From: Mastacembelus armatus
Taxonomy: Eukaryota > Chordata > Actinopteri > Synbranchiformes > Mastacembelidae
Assembly (NCBI RefSeq): GCF_900324485.2
Contig: NC_046640.1
Coordinates: forward strand, 18,662,217-18,726,216
DNA length: 64,000 nucleotides
Reading direction: 5' to 3'
The notes under the pieces are model-generated. The model worked only from the letters and a program-made list of their open reading frames with translations, did no database searches and was not told the DNA's origin. Shown here one piece after another: positions 28,280 to 40,568 of the stretch. Position 1 is the stretch's first letter, and each line of letters opens with the position of its first letter. The position numbers and the translations under genes were made by a program.

Positions 28280-28736
28280 TCTAGCACAGTAATAAACAGC
28301 AGAATCCTCTGGCTTTAGGTTGGACAGGCTCAGGTACACCATGCTGTTGCTATTATCTCTAGTGATTTCTATTCGTCCTTGCACACTGCTAGCGTAAAAG
28401 GTTTTACTTGAATCATAATAAATAACCCCAATCCATTCAAGTGCTTTTCCAGCAGGTTGTCTGATCCAGTGCATGCCATACTGACTGAAATCAAACCCAG
28501 TTCCCCTGCAGGAAAGACTGAGGGCTTCCTGAGGCTTTTTCAGTACTGAAGTGGAGGGAATTGACTGCAGAGCTTGGCCATTCAAACCTGCCAAAGAGCC
28601 AGAAATAAAAAGAAGGGTTAGAACATGATGAACAAATGCCAGAATATGAAATGTATACCTTTTTGATTTGTACTGTAGCATAAAACTTACAGGGCAGACA
28701 GAGCACTGTCAAAAAAACAGACACTTTGTCCAACAT
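28280..28736 (-). CDS. ighv: IGH V segment V18 (family D, most distal)
   Basis: Leader exon 28691-28736 (MLDKVSVFLTVLCLPC, 46 nt, donor GTAAGT), V exon 28280-28587 starting LNGQALQSIPSTSV. FR1 LSLSCRGTGFDF, FR2 HWIRQPAGKALEW, CDR2 IYYDSSKT, FR3 [22 protein letters not shown]. It is a single-copy family in this window, with a different leader and intron from A, B and C, and a consensus octamer. It lies at the outer edge of the V array, next to non-Ig genes. All parts look functional. Confidence 0.92.
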
Positions 28737-28816
28737 CTTGAGACTGAAGCTGTGAACACAGTTGCTTCGCATTAAACAAGAAGACAGCCAGTCAGTGGGA
28801 GGGCAGAAATGTTTAG

Positions 28817-28824
28817 ATTTGCAT
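28817..28824 (-). promoter_or_regulatory. Octamer ATGCAAAT, V18 promoter
   Basis: Consensus octamer about 80 bp upstream of the leader ATG. Confidence 0.8.
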
Positions 28825-30650
28825 TGGAATTTTACTAGTGAGGAACAAATAGGTTTGGCTTTGATATAATTTGTTCAACAGTTTCACTTGTCTGTTTCAT
28901 GACAAACATGGATATAGTTAATAAAATTATCCAAGGAAAACCTAAATCAATCCAACAATACCACTTTAATTTCAGTAAGTTAGTTGTATGAATATTAGAT
29001 GAGACTGTGTTACAGTATATGTGACAGTTTAACATTAGAAATGTAATTTGGTTTTATGTGGTGGATTTAATTTGTCTGTATGTAGCGTACTGCATATGAA
29101 CAGGATTGTTGGGGAAAAGTGATTTCATGGCAGGATGAAAGATAATACCATAAATGTTTACATCCAGAGAGAACAGACAGCTCAAGTTTCCTATATCTGA
29201 TATTATTTTTTACTAAATATGATGATTTAGTGTAAATTTAGAATATGTCCTTCAGTTGCCTGCGAGAGACAACAGTGGAACAGTCCTCAGAGCGAATTCT
29301 GTTCGACCTGGCTGTGTGGAGTTTGCATGTTCTTCCTGTGACTGTTTTTTTCTCCGGATACTTGAGCTTCCTTTTTTGATTCCGACAATCCAAAGACATG
29401 CAGTTTGTGGTTAATTGGTGACTCTAAATTGCCCATAGGTGTGAATGTTAGTGTGTGAGGTTGTTTGACTGTCTCCATGTATCAGCCCTATGATAGACTA
29501 GAAATCTGTCCAGGTTATACCCTGCCCCTCACCCAATATCAGCTGGGATTGGTTCCAGCAATGATTATTGCTGGATGGATGGATGGATAGTTGAACAGGA
29601 CCTTTTTTGTTGCCAAAGCATCTGTAGTTATGTGATAAGCTGATGTTCATATTTAAAGTGCAGTAAACAGCCATTTCATGTGCTGTAGTTATTCAATAAT
29701 AGTCTGATAAGTTACATGCTGAGATTCAACCCTATTCTAACAAATCCATTTACATTTTTATTAATGCCTTCAACTGTAACACTGTGCTCCTAACAGTTTT
29801 CTGAATTTTTTTTTTTATTATGGCACATAAACACTGGCATGTGATTTACAATCCTGCTAATACTAGAGTCTTTCTGCCTTCACTTGCACATCTGTTGTAC
29901 TGTGTATTGTCTCATTTAGTGATAGTGACAGTCTTTTAATCACTAGTAGTAATGTGAAAGGATGGAAGGAGTCAGCAAACTGGAAGCACTAATTGAAAAC
30001 AAGTATTTGACATGTATTTTCTATTTCTAAATGAATCAATGGCTTATGGTAATGTATATACATCTCACCACATCCTCCAGGTGTGTAAACCAAAAAGCAA
30101 AAACCTGGAGTATTTTTAGTATAATTCCAATTTTTGCCTTTATGGCCTCATCAGGCAATAATCACCATACAACTACAAAGTTCCATGTATAGTCTTCACC
30201 TAATTTCTGACAATCCCAGGCTGAGCCAATAATGCCAACATTCAGACCACATGCACTTCATCTAAATTAATAAAGCCTGTAATCCAATGAGGTTGTAAAA
30301 CAGATTTTTATTATTAGAAAACTGTATCAAGTTATTTACATTATTGTAATCTTTTGTATTCCTTATATTGAATAGGTTTTTATGAAAAGCTTTTAAATAG
30401 AACTAATGTTTGTCTATAGGAAATTGTGTACATGCACAGCTTTAAGCCCATCTTTCTCTTGTAGACTAAAGCTGCAGAGATAATCCATGAGACCTCATCC
30501 CCACTCTGGCATACACAGATCACGACTGATCACAGTTCACACACATACACATGCTGAGACTGAAAAAAGAATCCAAATGGAATAGCGTTTAAATCTAAAC
30601 TAAGAAATTCATAAATTCAAGTGTCCAGTGACTCAACTAAGACTGTCATC
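28825..30650. other. Boundary region between IGH V array and cabp5
   Basis: AT-rich intergenic DNA with one SINE-like copy (29307-29590). No coding region, V relic or clear CpG-rich promoter was recognised. Confidence 0.55.
29307..29590 (+). mobile_element. SINE-like element, old copy
   Basis: Same family as 10802-11150 (GTGTGGAGTTTGCATG, TTGGTGACTCTAAATTGCCC, CAGCTGGGATTGG), more diverged, ending in (GGAT)n rather than (GAAT)n. The tRNA-like head is missing. Confidence 0.65.
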
Positions 30651-33523
30651 ATGAGTCTTAAACAAGCCTGCATTTTTCTCAGAGGAGGAACAAGGAGAGA
30701 AGTAAGTCTATGGTTTTACATTATACAGTTTACTGGTTACCTACCTCTTTATCTTAAGAGTTTTCTAAATCTCATATGAATGTGAATATCATTATCTTTT
30801 TTGTTGGTGTACCAGAAATTTAAATCTTATTAAACAAATACTGTTTTGTTATTATTCTATGCCATTTTAGCCTAATGGGAAAAGAGGTTTTAAAAGAACT
30901 AGTCCCCTTCTGGAGAATGGAGTAGAGGTGGAAGGGCAAACTTTTTAACTGGTGCATTAGTGGGATGCATTAACAACGTACTGTGTCCTTAATTTAAAAA
31001 ATTAAACATATAGATTTTAAGCAGTGATTGCAATTTACAGAAAATGAAAACATACTGTGTGTATGAGCTGAGATCAATTGAATGAAATACTGTAAGATTT
31101 AAACAATGTTTTAAGCAGTGGTTTAAAATATGACACAGACTCACTCGGCCTGTATCAATCCTAATGGCAAAACCAGTTTACAGATGGTAGAGGTGGACAA
31201 ACAGCTGTTCAGAGATTATCGCCAATCCATATTCACAGACTACACAGAAGTACTATATTAACGTGAGCTGATCTGAAACTGCTTTTCATTTATGATTTAT
31301 TCGTGTCCGGCAAGGTGCTTTTAGGTAATCATTGTTTTGTAGAACATTGCAATATACAGTAGATGACTGTGGATATAATAATAGTTTTTTTTATTTTGTG
31401 GTGAACTACTGTAAAGCATACTAACAGCACTTCATATTTGTGTCCATATCATCATTGTTTTGCAGTCAAGAAATCTTACACATGATGAAATAGAAGGTAA
31501 TTTTTTTTAGGCTTTCAGTTTTTATGCTAACAGATTTAACTTTTTCAAGTTGTGACATGCCTCTGCCTGTGTCTTTTTGTGCTCTAGAGCTGCGTGAAGC
31601 TTTTGTAGAATTTGATAAAGACAAAGATGGTTTTATAAGCTGTAAAGACTTGGGGAACTTGATGAGGACCATGGGTTACATGCCAACTGAAATGGAGCTG
31701 ATTGAACTGAGCCAGAACATCAACATGAACTGTGAGTGATGAATGGCCTTAAAACAATAATATGTCAAACCTTCATAAATATTTTATTCATTGAAATCAT
31801 GTTAGGCTGAAGTTTTGAATGACCTCATCTGACCAGTGCATTACATTAGATATATCCTGAAATAATTTAACAGTCAAGAAATGTTTGATTAATTTCTTTT
31901 ATTAGCTACATTTAAAAAGTGCAATGTGGTTATCCTCGACCCCTTTCGGTATCACATAAATATCATTTAATATGATACTGAAAATATCATAAGAAAATTG
32001 AAGTGGCAAACTGCTGCATAAATTCCCAAGAGTTCTAAACAGTGTTGTTTTGAATGTTTCAGGAAATGTGCCTTGCATGCTCTGTTTGCCCTGAGCCCTA
32101 CATTTGCTTTATTTTTCGGTCTCGAAAGGTCTGGCATGTATGTCAGCCCCAGACATACAAAGTACAGATGTTGTAGTTATAATTAGTTAAATACCATATT
32201 TATAAAACCTGACAGAATACTATGTGTTGCAAGTATTTAACTCCATTGACAATATGAAGTCATTTATTAAAATCAATAAACGGTAAGAGAATGCTGATTT
32301 TTATTATCATATTTTCTTATTACAGTGGGGGGACGGGTGGACTTTGAGGATTTTGTGGAACTGATGACCCCCAAACTTCTGGCTGAAACTGCAGGGATGA
32401 TAGGCTTAAAAGAACTTAAAGATGCTTTTAAAGAGGTGAGCTCAACACTGAGTCCCTACTCTTTTTTAGGTTTTGGCACCACATGGTGGACATTAAATGA
32501 ACAATCTGTAAAAGCTTAAACTTAAAATCTGGCTAAACATTATACTGTGATAGCCATCCAACCCAAATATATAAGATTCCCTAAAGCTTAGGGAAATATC
32601 ATAATTAATATTTTGTTTTCTTCTTCCCTGTTCTCATAGTTTGACATAGATGGTGATGGTGCGATCACATCTGATGAGCTGAGACATGCCATGATAAAGT
32701 TATTAGGTGAAAACACCAGCAAAAATGAAATTGATGCCGTGGTTCAGGAAGCTGATAACAATGGAGATGGAACAGTTGACTTTGAGGGTGAGATACAAGC
32801 ACACACAGCACAAACATTTCCTGATCGAGTCTTCAGCCATACATACTAATGCCAGACATGGATTGCTCTGTGAAACATAAAAATTTAAACCTAAAGAGTG
32901 TTTGGTTTAAAGGATAGATTTGTAAAAAAAAATATTGTCGGATAAATTAATTATGAGCCACCTCAAGAAAAGATCGAAGTGAAATAAAATAAAATAAAAT
33001 ATTAGTAGTAGGTTGTGTTAAGTATTTGGGTATTGTTAGGTGCTATGTTAGGAAATGTAACTGTGCCAAACTAAAATAAAATAAAGATCATTTTAATCTG
33101 CTATTAAATACACTTGTCTTACAGCCTGTTAATCACATGTGCCGGTACAGGGCCCTGGCTTTGTGCATGTGGGCTCACTATGATTCACTGGCACACCTAA
33201 ATGCATCTGAGCCTGTTATTAGTTTCACCAGTGATTTTGCTGTTATGACACATCACACTGTTAATGAAATGTTTCATTCATTTGCTTGTTGCACATTGTG
33301 CAGAGAATGTATGATGCTTCATGTAAAAACATCAGTATTGGTCTTTTTGTTTAAACATTTAAATGCGACTCATATGTACATTCACCAAAAGCATAAAGTA
33401 GTATGTAATATGGTTGTTCTTATGCAATGGAAATAGTTTTGTTTACTATAAAGTAATAATAATTTAATCAATAATTTGTCAATTCTCTTTGCAGAGTTTG
33501 TGAAAATGATGTCACAGAAATGA
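30651..33523 (+). CDS. cabp5: Calcium-binding protein 5 (CaBP5-like, EF-hand)
   Basis: Coding exons 30651-30701, 31466-31496, 31588-31731, 32326-32435, 32640-32787 and 33495-33523 chain in phase with GT-AG junctions to 170 residues (human CaBP5 has 173). N-terminus [13 protein letters not shown] matches the CaBP5 ACIFLR start. EF1 ([12 protein letters not shown], about residue 37) is canonical, EF2 is degenerate ([12 protein letters not shown]), EF3 ([12 protein letters not shown]) and EF4 ([11 protein letters not shown]) are canonical, the CaBP pattern. The family are neuronal calmodulin-like regulators; CaBP5 acts in retinal bipolar cells. A cryptic exon-like stretch at 30871-30928 is not needed for the match. 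AATAAA signal near 33929. Confidence 0.9.
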
Positions 33524-36500
33524 GGACAGCAGGATAATTGGATGTCTGCAAATGGAGAGGATGTATTTTTTTACTGAGCCATGCTGATGGCAGCCTACTT
33601 CATTTGAAGTTATTTCACTTTAAGTGTCAATGAAAATCTTTTCCTAAAGTTAAATATGAAACTACTAAAACTGTAATTTCTTTACAACCTAAAATTAATT
33701 TGATTTCTACAGTTCTGAAATTTTGGCAAATTTGTTTTCATATCATTCGCTCTGAGTAAGTGTGCACATCATTGTCCACTGTTCTAAGAGAATGGCAGAA
33801 CTGCTTTCTATTGGCGAGGAATTGATACATAGGGTTGCACTGCAGCTAAATATCTGGCAGTGGTAAAATTATCGGTGTCTCTAATCTCCAGCTGGTAAAC
33901 ATGTTTGCAGAAATTGAAGTATTAAGTCAATAAATCTGTTGTAAAGTAAAACTAAAGCACTAAAGTAAAACAAGATGCTGTCAAAATTACATTTACTATT
34001 AAAGATGACATCAATGATTAGCATCTTCTGTAGCTGATCATGGGAGCTTGGTAACATTTAAAACAGCATTGCCATGCTAAACATGTTGTAGAGTTACATG
34101 TCCCAGATCCCTGGATGCTGTATATAGGGAACGATGTGTGGATGGTTTCGGGAGGCAGTGTACTGTAAGTGCATGTTTTTCTTGGGGTGATGATCAGTTG
34201 ACCTTTTTGGTATATTGATCATGGACAATTAAAAAAGCCTAAATGAGCCATTAATCAATCAAATCAGATAAAAACATTCACCAATGAGCTCCTGTCCACG
34301 AGGGTTGACTCTGCCACACACTCTTTGATGTGTCTACAGTCTTGACCCCGGCATTAAAACCATCTGTCCCTCAGGGCCACGTATCCTCCCATGTCTGTGT
34401 GAAAGCTACTCACCATCTACTTGATCAGTGGTCTTAAATATTTGCCTTCTATATGCACACTGTTTGAGCTCTGAGCAGATTTAATTTCAAAGACAAACTG
34501 CAAATTTAGTAGGCATTCCTCAGATGTTGTCTCTTTTCTTTGCAAATTCTATACAGTACCTCCACTTGCTGTAGCAGGGGTACCACACAGCTTTGATAAG
34601 AAATTGTTCCATCAATAAATACCTTGCAGCATTGTTCTTCACAGATACTTTGGAGTTCACAGAGGCCCAGGGCAAAGCATCTGTGTTGATGAGAAAATAC
34701 ATAATGCTATTTATAATAAGGTTCTCACAAGGTGGTGGCATATTACAAGACATGTTTGTGTTAGAGATGCTTTAAGTAACTTTACGATATGCTAGGTATC
34801 TGCTAAGTATATGACTCTAGGCATTTAGGTATAGACTTTTTTTTAACTCTGCTACAGTCCAGATGATACTGAATTATTTTTAACAGTAATATGCAAGTGA
34901 TATTTATAACAAATCCATTTTCCAACCATTTTCTTCAGTTTGGGATCTTTTGTTGAAAAGAATTCTTCTAAGTTTGCTAAAGCTGCTGTATAACAAAAGA
35001 AAAACAGCTATTTTTGTCTTTCAAATGAATGTGCTGGTCCTAATCGTCTAATGCTGTAACCAAATACCAAGGTTCTTTGAATGTCATAGATAATTTGATA
35101 AATTTATGTCATGAGCAATAAATAAAGCAAGACATAAAAAATCATGATACTAAGGTTTTAAATATGCAATTGCTGGTTTGAAAACATTGCCGTGACGCAG
35201 CAAGGTCACTTGACTTGCGATGATGAGGTGGAAACATTCAGTATTTGAGTTATTTGCTTATGAAGTTGATAATCAGATGTTTTACCCACCTAAATTTGGC
35301 ACTGCTCATAGAGTAAATGTCCATTGTTGAATGAATTACACACTATGAAACAACATACATGCAACTACATATAACCCATCTCGGGAATAATCTGTCTCTG
35401 GGGGAGATTAGTTCAGTCTCTGTAATCCTCATCATGGGACCCTCAGATGAACAGATGGCAGATAAGACAAAATCACTGGACTAATTCTCATCTACTGACT
35501 GAAAAAAGTAAGCCAAAAACAGCTATAGGTGCTAAATGAACCAGAATGTGTTTTCAAAATGATGTTTTGAGTTAAAAGACATACAGTGTATTTATTAGAA
35601 ATATATCTATTTTAAAATACAGACATGCTGTTTTTCCCCAAGTAATAATACTTTGGAGTCATTTTGGAGTTCCATAGAAAATAAACACATTTAAGCCAAG
35701 TAGTCCTCTGGGTAGTTTTGTTTTTAAAACCGCATATACTTGATTACTATTTATTAGATTACAATAAATGTGTTTCCCCATTATGTATCTCGAGAGCCTT
35801 ACAAAATAATTAGCTCTGCCCCATGAAAAATTTTACTTACACACTTACTTTTTTTAATCTACACACAAATTAGTACACAAAGTCCATACTGTAGTATGTA
35901 TGTATAGTATTTGCTTGGATTACAGGAAAACATAGAGAATAGAGGAAAAAACTGATTTATGTATGTAATACAATATGTAAACACCAATATGTCACAAATT
36001 ATGATAATAAAAAAAATATACTAATAGATTTGTGGATAGAAACACCCAAGTTCATAAAGGATTATAATAAGAAAAGAACAAACATCACAGTATGCAAATG
36101 TATTTGGCATCCGTTTTGGAAAACAAAAATAAATAGAAATGTACATTTATTGATTTTCATGTTTTCACAGTTTTTGGGTTTAACCATAGGTAATCCGCCT
36201 AAATTTTAAAAGTAGCACATGCATCGGCAGCTCAAAATAAAGTTTCATAGTCATGACAGATTTCACATGCAAATAGCATTCACTGGAAGAGTATATGATG
36301 TAAAGAGACTACAATTTACTGCAGTTAACATAAGATCTACTCTTCTTAGGTTAGATATCTGTGCTTTAAGTGATGTCTGGGTATAGTTTGCAACCAAATT
36401 GTCTATCATGTAGCACTGTCTAACATCATCCCTAATAATGCATTCAAATGGCACTTGGTGTTAACCATATCCCCAACAGCAGCTGAAAGCATGGCTGATG

Positions 36501-36615
36501 GCTTGTGTAATTCTTAGGGTACATTCACACAGTGATTCATCAACTGGAATGAGACGCAAGACCCACAAAGATAAGGCCTCCCTGTATGTTGTATATTGGT
36601 AGGGCAGGAACAAAT
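33524..36615. other. Intergenic region between convergent cabp5 and asphd1
   Basis: AT-rich, 3' UTR of cabp5 at the left. Short open frames (for example 34520-34753) show no domain or splice logic. No element recognised. Confidence 0.5.
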
Positions 36616-39015
36616 TTAGATGTCAGGACTGAACATGAAGTCTAATGCTTGTCTCTCTGCTGCAGCCACATTTGGATGCCAGAGGTCCACACTCAAAATG
36701 ACGCGGGGTGCAGCATCTGGAGGACCTTTAATAGTAAGCACAGAAAAAAACTATTTACATGTAGTAAACTGAAAAGCGTTCACTATTCACTATGATATGC
36801 AATATATTAGTGTTTCAGGTTTGTGATTCACTGACCCTTGTGAGAGAGAGTGTGAAGGAATGAATCATCAACCAAGAGGCAGTGTCCCTCTGCCCAGCAC
36901 TGAGGCTCCCCTCCTACCACCAGCTCACACAGGGGTGGAGTCTGCAGACCTACAAAAGTTAAGTCTGTTTTTAAACTGTTGTTGCCAAATATTATGTTTG
37001 GACTCAGCTAAGAAGGGTATGCACTCCAGCCTGTGTTTAAAACAGGATTATAGCCAAAGGGATCATGGTACAAAATGGGCTAAGGAGGAATGAACCTCAA
37101 CCCTGACCCACAAAGTACTGCATTATGTAATGGTTTAGTATTATAGCTGCATCTGACCTTTTCTTTTTTAGTGTGGTAAAGTCTGACATCAAATATTAGG
37201 TGCTTCAGGACAGTGCTAAAGTGCACCATAGTGTACTAAGCCCTATAAAGTCTCTGTAGTCTCTCTCACAGAACTAAGCTACCTTTACTAACACAGTTCT
37301 AATATTTTACATGAATATTTTCTTCATTTGTCCTAAATATTTTGTTACAAAACACAAAGCGATGCCTATTTTCGAAGGTGTTGGCATTTGAATGAATTGT
37401 TCCTACAGCCAATACAGTCAAGGAATAGTCTTTGTTTGATGAGGAGTGTCCTGATTGCCTTAGATTTATAGATTTATAAACATTCAGAATAGAATTATTA
37501 TGAGTTTCATATAACCTGGGGGAATTTCTGCAGGCTGTATAGTTATAGTGTTAAACAAAAGCATAATTTGGTAGATTTTGATTGAGAGACTCAGATGTAG
37601 ATGATTGCAGATAGATCAGAATGAGCATAAAAGTTTTCGCTCACCAAGATGACAACGGAGGCGTGTGTTGGTGGGTCCATACGAACTCCCCAGTGTAGCT
37701 CCCGGGCCCAACAGCCAAAATCCAGCAGATCCCAGTGAGTTGCTGCTTATAAATGTACGTAGAGACAGAATTGTCCGGTAGGTGCAAGGACAGGAGCGAC
37801 AGTTTCCTGCCACACAGACACCTGCACTGTACAAAGGAAACACTGCCTGGCCCTGAAAGAAAAAATGGCCTACAATTAACTCAGATAACATAAGCTTCAT
37901 TAAATGAAGTCCCTGCAACACAAATACCAGATGTTGAGTAGACACAATTTCATTTATTGAAAAATTATAACAAAACGGCTCTTCGTTGACATATTGTATG
38001 TTTTGACTGATCATAATGTGCCAGTTTTTTTTCCATAGCATTTTATACAATAGATGGAGGCTGCTCCTTTTTCACAGTGGGCCTGGGTGATGTTATTGTG
38101 TACCTTTGGTCCCAGAGAGGTCCAACCATGTTTAGAGTCAATGCCCCGCTGATAAATAGCCTGGAATTCATCCAGAATTGCAGGGCAGTTGGCTTCTAAG
38201 ACCTCAATGTCATGTCGATGAGCATCACGTGGGAAGAAAGGAACACTTGGGACATCTGGTAGAAAAAAGAGATGAGGCTTCTGTATAGCAGAGTGATCAT
38301 TTAGTCTGACCTAAAGTGAGAACAATAGGAAATCTGTGATTAATTCTTGACAATGTTTCCTTTCTCTGCTCTTTACCTTTGAATAAAAAATTGTTCCAAA
38401 TGAGATGTTAAAATGTCTCTTTAAAGACAACATCAAAACAAATCTTCAACCACAATGAAATTCCTTCTAAGACATTACTTAACTCAAATTTGCTGCCATC
38501 AGCAAACAGCTTATGTCCTGCATGGAATAAACTTGTACCTGCTCACGGAGGCCTTTATGAATGCGGCCCATGCCCACCCAACTATAGCGTTTAGCGTACT
38601 CTTGTAGTGCTGCATACAGTTTCTTGGCTTCTGCAGATGCCTGGGCTGGAAACAAGGCATGACTCAGCACTGGGGTGAGGTAGCCCTGTCCCTGGTCCTC
38701 ATCCTCCTCTGTTTCCATGGAAATAAAGGTAGTAATTTGATCACTCCTCAACAGCTTGGATCGCGCACTGCACTTTGTTCCAGCACAGATACCGCTACGG
38801 GACATCATGGACCGCCTTGAGCCTGACTTGAGTTTTCCAGCATGTGTGTGGCCTGGAATTGGCAGGTCGGAGCCCATCCGATAACAGTGCCACAGAAACA
38901 GGAGCAGCAGAGTCCACAGAAGGCCACTCAGGGAATGGATACCAAGCTCATAAGGAGGCAAGGGCAGCGTGCTCATTGACCAGTGCATCCTTTAAGTTTG
39001 TAGGACACTAAAATA
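36616..39015 (-). CDS. asphd1: Aspartate beta-hydroxylase domain-containing protein 1
   Basis: Minus-strand coding exons 38988-38539, 38310-38104, 37852-37645, 36949-36836 and 36725-36616 join in phase to 362 residues; 38989-39015 is 5' UTR after a TTTCAG acceptor. Residues about 18-36 form a membrane segment ([17 protein letters not shown]), giving a type II topology. The hydroxylase-like domain follows ([80 protein letters not shown]), matching human ASPHD1 strongly. The histidines in RCHLGL and DDSFLH correspond to the iron-binding pair of AspH by family analogy. Enzyme activity is unproven. It is divergent from sez6l2, as in human 16p11.2. Confidence 0.93.
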
Positions 39016-39129
39016 CTGAAATAGAGACAGATTAAGAAACTGTGATTGTAATACATGATTGCGTATAATATGGCAGAATTGTCACCCTTGTTATTTCTTC
39101 AGCATTTTTATGTATCTGCCAGTTTATAA

Positions 39130-39516
39130 TCATCCCAGATCCTTCACTTCCCTTCTGTCTTCAGTCACCTGACTGCCCACCTGCACACCTTCCCCCTGCA
39201 CACCTTCCCCCATCAGCTCCCTATCTGTCCAGTCTATCCCATCATGCACTGGAAAGAAGCCAATCAAACATTCAAGACAGGTTGCCGCTCCATCATAAAG
39301 CCACTGACCCTTTGATTTAACAGCCCCTGAGACTGACTTTGTGGTGTTATGTAAGTCTTGGCTCCATTGCTGTCTGAGCAATTTAGCCATGGATGAAGCT
39401 GATGATTTCACAGCAGGCAATATTCTGAAGTCATGCCAAGGCGAGCTGTCTAAACTGTTCAACCTTGGCTGCTGATTTGAAGAGTGTTTGTTTCTACTTT
39501 GTAATGTGCTAATCAC
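39130..39516 (-). CDS. Unsupported 128-codon open frame upstream of asphd1
   Basis: Open frame starting MISTLQSRNKH with a short internal repeat (GEGVQ). No known domain and no splice link to asphd1. It could lie in a 5' UTR exon or be chance. Reported only because it is the longest open frame in this gap. Confidence 0.12.
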   Translation of the reverse strand: MISTLQSRNKHSSNQQPRLNSLDSSPWHDFRILPAVKSSASSMAKLLRQQWSQDLHNTTKSVSGAVKSKGQWLYDGAATCLECLIGFFPVHDGIDWTDRELMGEGVQGEGVQVGSQVTEDRREVKDLG

Positions 39517-40300
39517 GTTGTGTTTTCCTTGATAATATTGGGGTATAGAGAGTAAACAGGCTGGAGTTAGTATGGTTGTTCTTGTTGCTTATCTATCTCT
39601 GATGACTGATCAAAGTTTTCACAGGTCTTTGTGTTATCTCCAGCTTTCGTTTCCTTTATTCCTTCCCTTTACACAAAGCCCTTGTAGTTTACTCTATAGC
39701 CCAGTACTTTTTTTTCTGTTTGTCATTGTTCACTTAAATTCAGTTGCTGTTACTCCACATATAAATAACATTTGTCATCAAGGATATAAACTTCTGGGGA
39801 CAATAAAGTAATTGAAGGTAACAGTGTAAGTCAGTAAGGCTGTTGTTGTGGAAACAGAGTTTTTTATCCACAAACAGAAAACATGAGTGCCTGCATTTCT
39901 GTTTTTGTGCCCATGTGTTTAGGTGGGAGAGCTCTTCCCTAATACGCTTGTTCCATTGGATTTATTGAGGCTGCCCACTGCAAACATTTACAGGCGGCTG
40001 CTTGGCCTGGCACCATCAAGATGTTCAAGAAATTGTGGACTTTGGTCTTTTTATTTGCAGTAGCTTCATCAGTCATTTTATTATTTGTTCTGCAGCAACC
40101 CCACAGCTCAGCTGCTTATGTTTTATTTCCGCATTACATGTTAGCGCAAACATCCCGCCATAATAAGGAACCACGGCACAAGACGCCATGCACACCGTAT
40201 GGCACATGCAGGACTGTAAATGAGGAAACAGGCTATTTACCCACTGCGTGCCGCATCTCACATCTGTCTGATTACCTTGATAATACCGTGCAGTGACGGA
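39517..40300. other. Intergenic region between asphd1 and sez6l2
   Basis: Shared upstream region of two divergent genes. It contains a small open frame at 40021-40296 whose first 27 residues resemble a signal anchor, but no further evidence for a gene. Confidence 0.45.
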
Positions 40301-40568
40301 CACGCTTCAGCACCGCGCTGGTGGACAGCTCCTCCAGCGCCCACAGATCAAATGCTGCTGTCTGCCGCGCTGCTGCAGTTGCCGCATGCGGCCGCTAGAG
40401 CGCGCCTGAAGCTTCAACACAAATGCCCTCACATCATAGCCGAATGCGTCAACCACACAGTAACCAGCCAGTGGCATCTCACCAGCACAACCCCGCCGTC
40501 TTTTGGGGGGCCTAAAGCAACAGGATACAGTGCAAGAAAAATAATACAGCACACAGCCTGGTGCAAAG
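40300..40568 (+). promoter_or_regulatory. GC-rich region and probable 5' UTR exon of sez6l2
   Basis: CpG-rich stretch unlike the AT-rich surroundings, ending in a strong splice donor (GCAAAG|GTAAGC at 40568). The acceptor at 41308 (CTTCTCAG) leads straight to the sez6l2 start codon at 41332. Confidence 0.5.
40306..40332 (+). promoter_or_regulatory. Split-spacing RE1/REST-like site
   Basis: TTCAGCACC (40306-40314) and GGACAGCTCC (40323-40332) are the two halves of the RE1 motif. Start-to-start spacing is 17 bp instead of 11, within the widened spacing known for REST sites. Confidence 0.45.

Noticed and set aside
1-28830. D, J or constant-region exons within the V array
   Set aside because: No 12-bp-spacer RSS pair around a short D, no WGxG J motif and no Ig constant-domain exon was noticed; they should lie left of the window.
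30871-30928. Exon-like stretch in cabp5 intron 1 ([11 protein letters not shown])
   Set aside because: It would keep frame, but the donor (GTGGAA) is weak and the known CaBP5 N-terminus is complete without it.
33137-33436. 99-codon plus-strand frame in the last cabp5 intron
   Set aside because: Lies wholly in an intron; cysteine- and histidine-rich by chance, no domain.
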